Assembly (NCBI GenBank): GCA_019637555.1
Contig: JAHBVK010000010.1
Coordinates: forward strand, 62,001 to 126,000
Direction of reading: 5' to 3'
From: Anaerolineae bacterium
GTDB lineage: Bacteria; Chloroflexota; Anaerolineae; Aggregatilineales; UBA2796
Length of the DNA: 64,000 nt
In this document: positions 8,590 to 16,548 of the stretch, in pieces
How the letters are laid out: every line of letters starts with the position of its first letter
Numbering within the stretch: the stretch's first letter is position 1
Position numbers and translations under genes: made by a program
Notes under the pieces: generated by a model
Seen by the model: only the letters and a program-made list of their open reading frames with translations
Databases searched by the model: none
Told to the model about the DNA's origin: nothing

Positions 8590-11030
8590 TCAATCGTAAT
8601 TGTCGTCAACACATAAGGATCGCGCAATGGGTGATTATCACGCCAGTCGAAGATCAGCACCCACAGATCATACGTTCCCGCTGGTAGATCGTCCGGCAGT
8701 GCCAGCGCCACATTGTCGCGGTAATAGCCGCCCACTTGCCACGTAGACATCTGCCCAAACGAGCCAAGCGGTGCTTCTGCCCGCTGCGCCCACGATTTAC
8801 CCTGCGCGTCGATCAGCGAGACGTTGACGCTGTAATCGAACGGTTCGATGCCCTGCGCCCAACCTTCGTGTTTCCACAGCAGCGAGACGGGCAGCATTTC
8901 TCCAGCGTGAGCAGTTGGCACGGGGAGATCATAGCCGATCAGACGCGCTGCGCCGAAATCGACATCGGCGCGATGCAGCGGCAGCGGTGGGATGGTATCC
9001 GGTGGTGCGCTGATGGGGGAGTATTCGATCAGCCGCAGATCGGACAGATTCAGGATCGTGCTACCTGCGTAGTAATGACGGGCTAGATAGTGTTCAGTGG
9101 CACGGTTGCGACCTACCGAGAAGGGCGTGTACTCGGTGACGTACCACCAGCAATTGGTGAGCTTGGCGATCCGCGCCAGCATGATCTGGGTGTAGGGATG
9201 GGCTTGCTCCTCCGGCAGATCGGAGATCACGTCCGGCGGTTTGCCGGGTTCTAGCACTTCACCGGGCGGATTCGGCAGCACGTAGATCGGCGCATCGCCA
9301 CGATAGTAATTCATGAAGAAGGGGCGATAGGTGCGGTTGTCGAGGATCAGTGCATCGCCAGCGCGTGATTGGTTGGTGATGGTATCGAGCGCCGTCCATA
9401 AGGAGGGGTTGTCAGCGCCGTAGCGGGGATCGACGTAGATGGCGCGGAGTCCGAGGTAGAGGGTGAGCAAGAGGGTGGGGAGGAGAATCAGTTTGGAGAA
9501 CGTCGATAACCCGGAGCTGAAGCTCCGGGCTGAAATAGTAAGGCGGCGGGAGGTAGTGGATAGTGCCAAGAGAGATAGTAGGGCGAGAGCAAGGCAGAGA
9601 GGCAGGACAACGCCTGCACCTGTCGCCATCCATGCGATCTCGGTGGGTGCGCTCGCTTGATGTGCGGTCACTAGATGCGGTAGGTAGAGGGGATTCCATG
9701 TGCCATCTACCCACGGAAGCACATCGCGCCCCAACGCTAATCCTTCGTTGTAGAGATAGTTAGGGAATGCTTTGATCGGCGTGGTAACGGAGAGCACTTG
9801 CGTGATGATGCTGTGCGCGATGATGCCGACGGCAACGGCGATGATCCCTACTCGGCGCGTAGTAAATAGGTACTCTAGCATAGGCAGCAGCCAGAGTGCA
9901 AGGAAGGGAATCGTAGGCAGCAGGTAACGTGCGCCCCAGCCCAAGCCGCTGTACCAATCGGAGCCGCGCAGTGTTGCGTAGCCAAGTACGTAGGAGAGCA
10001 GCATCACAAGGGGGATCGATAACTGCCGCCACCATTTGCGCCGCCAGAGGATCACTACGCCAGCGATGCCAAGCAGTAGGACGGGTGAGAATGCCCATAC
10101 GCTGAAGCCGGGACTCAGCAAATAGCCAGCTACAGCAGTGGGAAAGTAGAAGAGATCAATAGAGGTGGCGTTATTGATGGCGCTGGCGAGACGCAGCGAG
10201 GGAAAGAGTCGGGCGTAGAGCAATGCCCCACCGATCAGAACGCCGCCGATGATCACCAGCAGCGCCAACCAACGCCAGCGCAGCGCGGGCAACAGCACCA
10301 GCAGCAGAGTCGGGATCAGCAGAATGCCCGCTTCCTTGGTCAGCCATGCGCCAGCCAACGCCAGCAGCGCAAGGATCAGCCAGATCAGGTTGAAGCGGCG
10401 TAATTCAAGTTGCCGTCGCCAGCGTTCCAGCCCGTAGGCACAGAACAGCGCGAACAAGGTAAACAATGGTTCGCGGAAATACATCTGACTGTAGACCCAC
10501 GCATAAGTACCGAGTCCGTAGAGCAGCGCGGTCAGCAGCGCCACGTTATCGGCGTAGCGCAGTTGTCGCCCGTAGAGATAGACCAACACGGCGGTGAGTG
10601 CCGTGACGAGGACGTTAAGCAGCCACGCCGCGTGGATCAAGCCGACACCTTGCAGTTTGGTCGCCAGCCACAGCAGCGGCGCAGTGGCGTAGACTTGCAT
10701 CGGTTCGGAGTCGAGGCTGAGATTGACGATGTTATCGGGCAACGTCTGATAGGGGCGCAGATCGTTGGTGTAGGAGAGTTCGAGATTGCCGAACTTGACG
10801 AAGCTGTGAACCGCGTCTACCAAGCGTAGTTCATCGGTACTCAGGTTTTGTCCGGTGAAGGTGCAAAAATAGACGGCGACCAGCAGGCAGAATAAGGCAA
10901 AGGCGCGAATTGGAGATGAACCCTCACCCCCCAACCCCCTCTCCCGCAGGCGGTTAGAGGGGGAGTCGAACAACGACAATTTGCCGCTTGCGGGAGGAGG
11001 ATTGGGCTGATTGTACGTTTCACTGATCAT
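8586..11030 (-). CDS. Large GT39/PMT-like membrane glycosyltransferase with extra C-terminal domain
   Basis: 814-residue integral membrane protein with about a dozen hydrophobic helices between residues 40 and 530, in the style of polyprenyl-phosphate-dependent glycosyltransferases (GT39/ArnT, GT-C fold). An acidic loop after the first helix (STDELRLVDAVHSF) fits the GT-C catalytic loop. Residues about 690-814 form a soluble beta-rich domain ending in a segment like WQVGGYYRDNVALALPDDLPAGTYDLWV. Two palindromic repeats are translated in frame: about residues 21-39 (from 10920-10965) and about 497-507 (from 9510-9540). Both fall in the N-terminal tail or a loop, apparently tolerated. It overlaps its upstream gene by 1 base and its downstream gene by 4. 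Confidence 0.75.
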   Translation of the reverse strand: MISETYNQPNPPPASGKLSLFDSPSNRLRERGLGGEGSSPIRAFALFCLLVAVYFCTFTGQNLSTDELRLVDAVHSFVKFGNLELSYTNDLRPYQTLPDNIVNLSLDSEPMQVYATAPLLWLATKLQGVGLIHAAWLLNVLVTALTAVLVYLYGRQLRYADNVALLTALLYGLGTYAWVYSQMYFREPLFTLFALFCAYGLERWRRQLELRRFNLIWLILALLALAGAWLTKEAGILLIPTLLLVLLPALRWRWLALLVIIGGVLIGGALLYARLFPSLRLASAINNATSIDLFYFPTAVAGYLLSPGFSVWAFSPVLLLGIAGVVILWRRKWWRQLSIPLVMLLSYVLGYATLRGSDWYSGLGWGARYLLPTIPFLALWLLPMLEYLFTTRRVGIIAVAVGIIAHSIITQVLSVTTPIKAFPNYLYNEGLALGRDVLPWVDGTWNPLYLPHLVTAHQASAPTEIAWMATGAGVVLPLCLALALLSLLALSTTSRRLTISARSFSSGLSTFSKLILLPTLLLTLYLGLRAIYVDPRYGADNPSLWTALDTITNQSRAGDALILDNRTYRPFFMNYYRGDAPIYVLPNPPGEVLEPGKPPDVISDLPEEQAHPYTQIMLARIAKLTNCWWYVTEYTPFSVGRNRATEHYLARHYYAGSTILNLSDLRLIEYSPISAPPDTIPPLPLHRADVDFGAARLIGYDLPVPTAHAGEMLPVSLLWKHEGWAQGIEPFDYSVNVSLIDAQGKSWAQRAEAPLGSFGQMSTWQVGGYYRDNVALALPDDLPAGTYDLWVLIFDWRDNHPLRDPYVLTTITIE
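9510..9540. repeat. GA-centred palindrome inside a coding region
   Basis: CCCGGAGCT (9510-9518), GA, AGCTCCGGG (9521-9529), then CTGAAATAGTA. Read on the minus strand it is TACTATTTCAG plus the palindrome, the same order found at the right end of the repeats at 20266-20369 and 44843-44949. Here it is translated without breaking the frame of the membrane glycosyltransferase (TISARSFSSGLS). Confidence 0.75.
10920..10965. repeat. CT-rich hairpin repeat inside a coding region
   Basis: CCCTCACCCCCC followed by CCCCCTCT (10935-10942) pairing with AGAGGGGG (10956-10963). It is related to the intergenic copies near 5.2, 18.2 and 27.5 kb but lacks their GAGTAC loop. It encodes about residues 21-39 of the membrane glycosyltransferase, before the first helix. 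Confidence 0.65.
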
Positions 11031-12241
11031 CAGAGTTTGAGCAGTTTTCTATAGAGCGCGTCGGTTTTGCCTGCGCTGGTTTCAATGCTGTAGCGGCTCA
11101 AAGCGACTTCACGGGTATGCTGCACCCGCGCCGATCCTTTGCCATCGCGCAGCAGATCAAGTGCTAGTGCTGCCATCGCCGCGCTATCCTGGCTGGCGAC
11201 GATGCCACCTAATTCGCCATTCTCCAGCAGATCAGGTACACCGCCGACCCGTGTAGCGATCACCGGAACGCCCGCCGCCATCGCTTCGATCAGGGAGACG
11301 GGCAAGCCCTCATTGAGCGAAGTCATCAGCACCAGATTAAGCGCCCGATAGACCATCGTCAGATCAGTGATCCAGCCTGCGAAACGCAGATGATCGGAGA
11401 TGCCCAGTGTTTGCGCTTGCACTTCGATCTGCGCCCGTAGATCGCCGTCACCGATGATCACGAAATAAGCGTCGGGACGCTGCTTGAGGATCAACTGTGC
11501 CGCTTGCAAGAACATCTGATGATTTTTGACGCCGACGATCCTGCCGACGATGCCGACAAGCGGCGCATCTGCCGGAATGGTGAGTCTGGCGCGGAATTCT
11601 GCCGCTTGCCTCGCCGTTTCATCTACGCTTGAGGTGTGATCAATCGCCGCGTAAGGACGCAGATCGAAGCCAAGTTCCACTATCTCGAATTTGGCGGCGG
11701 GAGCAACGTGATAGACTTCGCACAATTCGCGTTTGAGCGACTGGCTGAGGACGATGATGCGCGTGGAAAGACGGGCGCAAAATCGTTCCAGCCACACATA
11801 CACTTTAGTCTTAGTCGGTGAGAAGTAGCCATTGAAGACGTGACCATGAAAGGTGTGGACGATCACCGGAGTACGCGCCAGCCACGCCGCGATCCTGCCG
11901 ATGAAGCCAGCCTTCGCCGTGTGCGTGTGGACAATATCGGGGCGTTCTTTGCGGATCAATTGGAACAGCAGCCAGAGCGTTTGTAGATCGCGCAGCGGGG
12001 AAATCTCGCGCCCTAGACTGGGCAGCACCGTGAGATCGACGCGGTAGCGATCCGCCAGATAGTGCATGTCGCCTTCATTCTCACCGACCACGCCGCAGAT
12101 TAAGCGACTGCTGTTGCCCAGCGCCCGCTGCTGCGCGATGAGCTGCATCAGATAGGGCGTGGTGCCACCGATGTTTAGACGCGCCATAACGTGCAGAATA
12201 CGCAGCGGACGCGGTGGTACGGGCGGATCAGAGACGGTCAC
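11030..12241 (-). CDS. Glycosyltransferase family 4
   Basis: Cytoplasmic retaining GT-B transferase of 403 residues, adding a sugar from a nucleotide donor to a glycan or lipid carrier. The N-terminal loop MARLNIGGTTPYL, the acceptor-side HTHTAKAGFIGR (105-116), GRIVGVKNH (233-241), and the donor-site pair E311/E319 in MTSLNEGLPVSLIEAMAAG are all present. It begins at GTG 12241 within a 4-base GTGA overlap with the lipoprotein stop, and its stop overlaps the next start by 1 base (TGATG). It is therefore tightly coupled in the glycan operon. The sugar specificity is unknown. Confidence 0.9.
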   Translation of the reverse strand: MTVSDPPVPPRPLRILHVMARLNIGGTTPYLMQLIAQQRALGNSSRLICGVVGENEGDMHYLADRYRVDLTVLPSLGREISPLRDLQTLWLLFQLIRKERPDIVHTHTAKAGFIGRIAAWLARTPVIVHTFHGHVFNGYFSPTKTKVYVWLERFCARLSTRIIVLSQSLKRELCEVYHVAPAAKFEIVELGFDLRPYAAIDHTSSVDETARQAAEFRARLTIPADAPLVGIVGRIVGVKNHQMFLQAAQLILKQRPDAYFVIIGDGDLRAQIEVQAQTLGISDHLRFAGWITDLTMVYRALNLVLMTSLNEGLPVSLIEAMAAGVPVIATRVGGVPDLLENGELGGIVASQDSAAMAALALDLLRDGKGSARVQHTREVALSRYSIETSAGKTDALYRKLLKL

Positions 12242-12606
12242 GGCGCGTCACCACACCACTTCCATGCGCCGTTTTCCTGCACCATCTGATACTTGCCGAG
12301 CGTGAACGGTGTGATCTCGCCTTGGTAGTCAGCATTGATCGAGCCGGAGCAAGAAACAGTATCCGCGCCGTCATCGCGCTTACAGGAGAGATCAACGACT
12401 TCGGTTTTAATACCAGCGAAGGATGCCGCTTCCTGATCCAGATCGGCTTCTTTCGCCTTACACAGCAGCGTACTCAGCTTATCTCGATCTCCTGCTGCCT
12501 TCGCTCGAATGTAATCCTCAGCCGCTTTCGCCGGATCGCCTGACGAGGAACTGTTGCAGGCAGCAAACAAAAAGATCGCCGCGATGAGAAGCAGTAGATT
12601 ACGCAT
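12238..12606 (-). CDS. Small secreted lipoprotein (DUF4878-like)
   Basis: 122 residues from the ATG at 12606, which has GGAG 5 bases upstream; longer starts lack one. A lipoprotein signal MRNLLLLIAAIFLFAAC ends in a lipobox cysteine at residue 17. The mature part has the look of small DUF4878/NTF2-like proteins: AAEDYIRAKAAGDRDKLSTLLC then strands ending in YQMVQENGAWKWCGD. Four cysteines could form disulfides. It lies 11 bases after the LysM-SGNH gene and overlaps the glycosyltransferase start, so it belongs to the surface operon; its role is unknown. Confidence 0.75.
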   Translation of the reverse strand: MRNLLLLIAAIFLFAACNSSSSGDPAKAAEDYIRAKAAGDRDKLSTLLCKAKEADLDQEAASFAGIKTEVVDLSCKRDDGADTVSCSGSINADYQGEITPFTLGKYQMVQENGAWKWCGDAP

Positions 12607-12617
12607 GTAACTCCATT

Positions 12618-14177
12618 TCACTCCATACCACAATTGAGTATCGCATTGCCCGATCCACTCTGGGCGGTCTGCACGACGCTTCGCAGCACCAGCAAAGCCG
12701 ATAGATTCTGCACGCCGTAACCGCGCGAGAATGCCGCCGCCTGCCGATAATCATAACTGGTGTAGACCGTCAGGTGAATGCCGTCTTGATCAACACCGCG
12801 CGAGGGCAGTGAACTCGCCAGCGTATCCATATCCCACAACGGGATTTTGTACTCCGTCGCCAGTTTGCGGATGATTCCGTTGATGTAGTTGCCAGCGCCT
12901 TCGACGCGATCCACTTTGGTGCTGATCACTGGAACGACGCCACGCACCATCGAGAACTCGATCACACGGCGCATGTTCTTCTCGTACAATTCCGGTGTGC
13001 CCCAATCGTTAGTCCCCAATTGGATCAGCGCGAGGCTAGGACGTTGCAAGCGATATTCACACGCCAGCGCGCCTTCATTCGGTCCACACTGCGCTTTATC
13101 CGCCCACATCGGATCGAATGCTGACCAGCTATGGAAGCCCTTCTTGACGGTGATGCTGGCTCTGGCAAAAGAGCCGGAAAAGTAATCAACGGTGGATTGC
13201 AGATAAGAATAGTCGCCTAAATTGAATTGATTGGTATCGAACGTGCCGAGGAAGTAGGGGGACTCGAATTTGCTATCCCCGACCTTGGAGAAGGCGCGCG
13301 GATTATTGTCTAGCAAGATGCCACAGGCGTAAATGTCGCGTACGGTCTTACGTACCGCCGTATCCATGACCAGCATAGACATCAGCGGGACACCGTTGAT
13401 ATCGGTTGGCGGTTCAGGCGTCGAGGAGGCGGTTGGCGTGATCGTGCTGGTGGGCAGCGGTGTAGCAGTGACCAAGCGTTCGACGCTGCGGCGCGGTGGC
13501 GTTGGAGTATTGCTGGGCGTGGCTGTCGCCGTCGGCAGCAGCGCGATATAGGTTCCCGTCATCTGCGCTGCCAGTTCCGTGCTGATCGGTATCAGCAGCA
13601 CCTGACCGGTGTAGATGCTATCGGGATTGGTGATGCCGTTGAGGGTAGCGATCTCCTCCGGCGTAATGCCATACTGCCGCGCGATCTTGTTCAAGGTGTC
13701 TCCATCCCGAACGACGTGCGAAATGGTGGCGCTGCTGCTGGCGGCGGTGGCTTCCACGATGCCGATTGAAGGTGGCGGTGGATCGAGGGGCGTGGCTTCG
13801 ACCAGTGAGAGCGTGAAAGTAGGCAGCGGCGTAGCCGTGATGATACCCAAATCCCGAATCGGCGTGTTGCTTGGCGTCTGTGTACGCGTAGGTAGAAGCG
13901 TGGCGGTGAAGGTTAGCGTAGGCAGATCAGTGGGCGTACTGCTTGCCGTTTCGGCATCCGTAGCGGTTGAGGTTTCCGTTGATGTCGGTAAAGCAGTACT
14001 GGTGGTGGTTGGCGGCTCAGGATCAAGTGTTGGTGAAGCGATTGAAGTGGGGCTGGAGACGAAAGCGACAGCCGTCGCTTCGTCGGTGGGTACGATCACC
14101 TGCGGCATCAGGATGCTCGCTGCCGTGCCGATGATCAGGATAATGACAGCGATGACTGCCTTAGTGCTCCAACGCAT
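12618..14177 (-). CDS. LysM-SGNH/GDSL hydrolase, Thr/Pro-stalked surface protein
   Basis: 519 residues with an N-terminal membrane anchor (5-28), a Thr/Ser/Pro-rich stalk (40-150), one LysM domain (about 153-197, DGDTLNKIARQYGITPEEIATLNG), a second stalk (215-258), and an SGNH hydrolase domain. The catalytic serine block is GDS (300-302), block III is GTND (388-391), and the Asp-His pair is D465/H468 in DQDGIHLT. SGNH enzymes remove acyl groups from sugars or lipids; LysM binds GlcNAc-containing glycans. As first gene of an operon that also encodes a sugar acetyltransferase, a deacetylase or acyl-esterase acting on the same glycan is plausible. Confidence 0.85.
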   Translation of the reverse strand: MRWSTKAVIAVIILIIGTAASILMPQVIVPTDEATAVAFVSSPTSIASPTLDPEPPTTTSTALPTSTETSTATDAETASSTPTDLPTLTFTATLLPTRTQTPSNTPIRDLGIITATPLPTFTLSLVEATPLDPPPPSIGIVEATAASSSATISHVVRDGDTLNKIARQYGITPEEIATLNGITNPDSIYTGQVLLIPISTELAAQMTGTYIALLPTATATPSNTPTPPRRSVERLVTATPLPTSTITPTASSTPEPPTDINGVPLMSMLVMDTAVRKTVRDIYACGILLDNNPRAFSKVGDSKFESPYFLGTFDTNQFNLGDYSYLQSTVDYFSGSFARASITVKKGFHSWSAFDPMWADKAQCGPNEGALACEYRLQRPSLALIQLGTNDWGTPELYEKNMRRVIEFSMVRGVVPVISTKVDRVEGAGNYINGIIRKLATEYKIPLWDMDTLASSLPSRGVDQDGIHLTVYTSYDYRQAAAFSRGYGVQNLSALLVLRSVVQTAQSGSGNAILNCGME

Positions 14178-14252
14178 GGAATGAGTGTGCCGTTACTGCT
14201 ACGATAACTGTGCAAGATGACGCTGCCAATTCTAACAGCAGTCACGGGATAG

Positions 14253-14261
14253 TGATAAAAT
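14253..14261 (+). promoter_or_regulatory. Extended -10 promoter upstream of the first Uma2 gene
   Basis: TGATAAAAT gives a TGn extension plus TAAAAT hexamer about 33 bases before the ATG at 14294. No good -35 hexamer is seen, as is common for extended -10 promoters. The 116-base gap also separates the divergent surface operon. Confidence 0.4.
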
Positions 14262-14293
14262 ACCATACATAGAATGATGAGGCAGGTTACGCA

Positions 14294-14854
14294 ATGGTCA
14301 GCAAACCCCAAATCATGACCAGTAAAGAGTTCTCCGATTATGCAGAACTACCGGAGAACGCCCATAGATTTTTAGAACTCATTGATGGAGAGGTAATCGA
14401 AAAGATGCCCAGTTTCACACCGTCTGAACTGGCAACTATGCTGATCTTCTATTTGCGTTTGTATCTGCGTGATCACCCTATCGGACGCCTCAGCGCTCCT
14501 GACGGTATGTATGTGATGGATGATGAGAATAGTTTTATCCCTGATGTCGGCTTTATTTCCAATGAACGATTCGGTGCCCGCCCTGACCGCGCCGTGTTAG
14601 TGCCGCCCGATCTCGCCGTCGAGATAAAGTCGCCCACAGACCGGTTACGGGCGGTACGACGTAAAGCGGAGCGATACCTTGAACTTGGTACGCGCGTAGT
14701 CTGGCTAGTTGTCCCTGAAACGCAGACTATCGAAGTCTATACGGCAGATAGCGATGTGATCACTCTAGCCGCTGACAATTTACTGGACGGTGGCACAGTT
14801 TTGCCCGGATTCAGCGTGAAAGTGAGTGATATTTTCGCAGTGTTAAAGGATTAA
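14294..14854 (+). CDS. Uma2-family PD-(D/E)XK nuclease-like protein
   Basis: 186-residue protein of the Uma2 (DUF820) family, a restriction-endonuclease-fold group abundant in cyanobacteria and Chloroflexota. The core reads FIPDVGF with D84 and AVEIKSPTD with E110 and K112, matching PD-x(n)-ExK. The N-terminal ELIDGEVIE motif is present. No methyltransferase partner lies nearby, and most family members have no known function, so a restriction role should not be assumed. It is followed after 9 bases by the MenE-like gene, probably co-transcribed. A second, different Uma2 lies at 39242. Confidence 0.85.
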   Translation: MVSKPQIMTSKEFSDYAELPENAHRFLELIDGEVIEKMPSFTPSELATMLIFYLRLYLRDHPIGRLSAPDGMYVMDDENSFIPDVGFISNERFGARPDRAVLVPPDLAVEIKSPTDRLRAVRRKAERYLELGTRVVWLVVPETQTIEVYTADSDVITLAADNLLDGGTVLPGFSVKVSDIFAVLKD

Positions 14855-14863
14855 TAGTGATCC

Positions 14864-16390
14864 ATGCTTCCCAATTGGCTGCGGCAGCGCACTTACCTCA
14901 CCCCTGATCGACTAGCGCTCATCTCCTCAACATCTACTTTGACCTTCCGCGAACTTGAAGCACAGGCACTACGCAGAGCCAGACAGTTAGCGCAATCCGG
15001 TGTGCGGGCGGGCGATAAAGTGGCGCTGCTGCTGCACAATCGCAGTGAATACGTGATCCTCATGCACGCGATCAATATGATCGGCGCAGTGGTCGTGCCG
15101 CTGAATACGCGCCTAACTCCAGCGGAGATCGCCTGGCAGATCGGCAATTCCGGCGCGAAGCTGATGATCTGCGATGAAGAGACGGCTGACACGGCAGCGG
15201 TGGCGGCTCAGGAACGTGCGGGAGCAGAGATCGCGTTTAGTGAGGATGAAGCGGCGGAAGATCAAACGCCGATCCTCGATTTCTACGATCTGAACGCGCC
15301 GCATAGCATCATCTACACCTCTGGAACGACGGGCAAACCCAAAGGCGCGATCCTGACCTTTGGTAATTTCTGGTGGAGTTCCATCGGCTCGGCGTTAAAT
15401 CTCGGACATCAGCTCGATGATCGCTGGCTGGCGGTGCTACCGCTGTTCCATGTCGGCGGGATGTCGATCCTGATCAAGAGCGTGATTTACGGCATCCCGA
15501 CGGTACTGCACAACGAATTCGATGCTGCGGCGGTGAATCGCAGTGTGGATGAGGACGGCGTGACGATCATTTCCGCTGTCTCGGTGATGCTGTCTCGGAT
15601 GTTGGAGCAGCGTGGTGACAAGCCGTATCCGCCGTCATTGCGCTGCGTGCTGCTTGGTGGTGGTCCTGCTCCACGTCCGTTATTGGAAGAATGTGCGCGA
15701 CGAAACATCCCTGTGGTGCAAACTTACGGGCTAACCGAAGCGGCGTCACAGGTGGCAACGCTGCCGCCGGAGGACGCGCTGCGTAAGTTGGGATCGGCGG
15801 GCAAACCACTGCTGCCGACGGAACTGCGGATCGTGGCGAATGGTCAGACACTGCCACGCGGCGACGTGGGCGAGATCAGTGTGCGGGGAGCAAGTATCTC
15901 ACCGGGGTATCTGAAGTCCGCCGATAACAGCGAACGCGAAATGCGCGATGCACAGGGCTGGCTGCTAACGGGCGACATCGGCTATCTGGATGATGAGGGC
16001 TATCTATACGTGCTGGATCGGCGCGATGACTTGATCATCTCCGGCGGCGAGAATGTCTATCCGGCGGAAGTAGAAGCGGCGTTACTGGCATATCCTGAAG
16101 TGAGTGAGGCGGGCGTGGTGGGGATCGCTGACGCGACGTGGGGACAAGTGCCAGTCGCCGCGGTGAAGCCCCGCAACGGTGAGATCAACGTGGATGATCT
16201 GCGCGAATTCTTGAATGGTCGGCTGGCACAGTACAAAGTGCCGAAGGAAATCCGCGTGATGAGCGAGCTACCGCGCAATGCGGCAGGTAAGCTGGTCAGG
16301 CGGCGCTTGCAAGAGTCGTGGGTGGTGGCGCAGCGTGAGAGTGCGACGGAAACGTCGGATGCGCCCAGTGTGGTGGATGAAGCCAAGTAG
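14864..16390 (+). CDS. menE: AMP-forming acyl-CoA ligase, MenE-like (o-succinylbenzoate-CoA ligase)
   Basis: Adenylate-forming enzyme of 508 residues. The N-terminus MLPNWLRQRTYLTPDRLAL matches the MenE pattern of menaquinone synthesis, and the ATP loop YTSGTTGKPKG occupies 151-161. Later motifs YGLTEAAS, GWLLTGDIGYLD and DRRDDLIISGGENVYP, plus the lysine in PRNAAGKLVRRRL, complete the family signature. The expected reaction activates o-succinylbenzoate to its CoA ester. No other men genes are in the window, so a general acyl-CoA synthetase remains possible. It starts 9 bases after Uma2. Confidence 0.75.
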   Translation: MLPNWLRQRTYLTPDRLALISSTSTLTFRELEAQALRRARQLAQSGVRAGDKVALLLHNRSEYVILMHAINMIGAVVVPLNTRLTPAEIAWQIGNSGAKLMICDEETADTAAVAAQERAGAEIAFSEDEAAEDQTPILDFYDLNAPHSIIYTSGTTGKPKGAILTFGNFWWSSIGSALNLGHQLDDRWLAVLPLFHVGGMSILIKSVIYGIPTVLHNEFDAAAVNRSVDEDGVTIISAVSVMLSRMLEQRGDKPYPPSLRCVLLGGGPAPRPLLEECARRNIPVVQTYGLTEAASQVATLPPEDALRKLGSAGKPLLPTELRIVANGQTLPRGDVGEISVRGASISPGYLKSADNSEREMRDAQGWLLTGDIGYLDDEGYLYVLDRRDDLIISGGENVYPAEVEAALLAYPEVSEAGVVGIADATWGQVPVAAVKPRNGEINVDDLREFLNGRLAQYKVPKEIRVMSELPRNAAGKLVRRRLQESWVVAQRESATETSDAPSVVDEAK

Positions 16391-16391
16391 A

Positions 16392-16444
16392 CCGGAGGTT
16401 GAAACCTCCGGCTACAAAACTTGGCAAACCCACTGAAGTGGGTT
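16392..16444. repeat. Two GA-centred palindromes in tandem
   Basis: CCGGAGGTT-GA-AACCTCCGG (16392-16411) and AACCCACT-GA-AGTGGGTT (16427-16444). Both arms are perfect, their sequences differ, yet both keep GA at the centre, as at 1828 and 9510. They lie directly after the menE-like stop and may also act as a transcription barrier. Confidence 0.7.
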
Positions 16445-16548
16445 AAGAAAAAGCCCGATTCTGTGAATTCAATTTGATCATAACTCTGTTGGTGCTTTTC
16501 GCATCGGCAGTGGGTTTTGCCGTGTCTATGGATTGGAAGATGGTCAGC

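Noticed and set aside
14294-14854. Reading the Uma2 genes as restriction systems
   Set aside because: No cognate methyltransferase, and Uma2 proteins are widespread orphans of unknown function.
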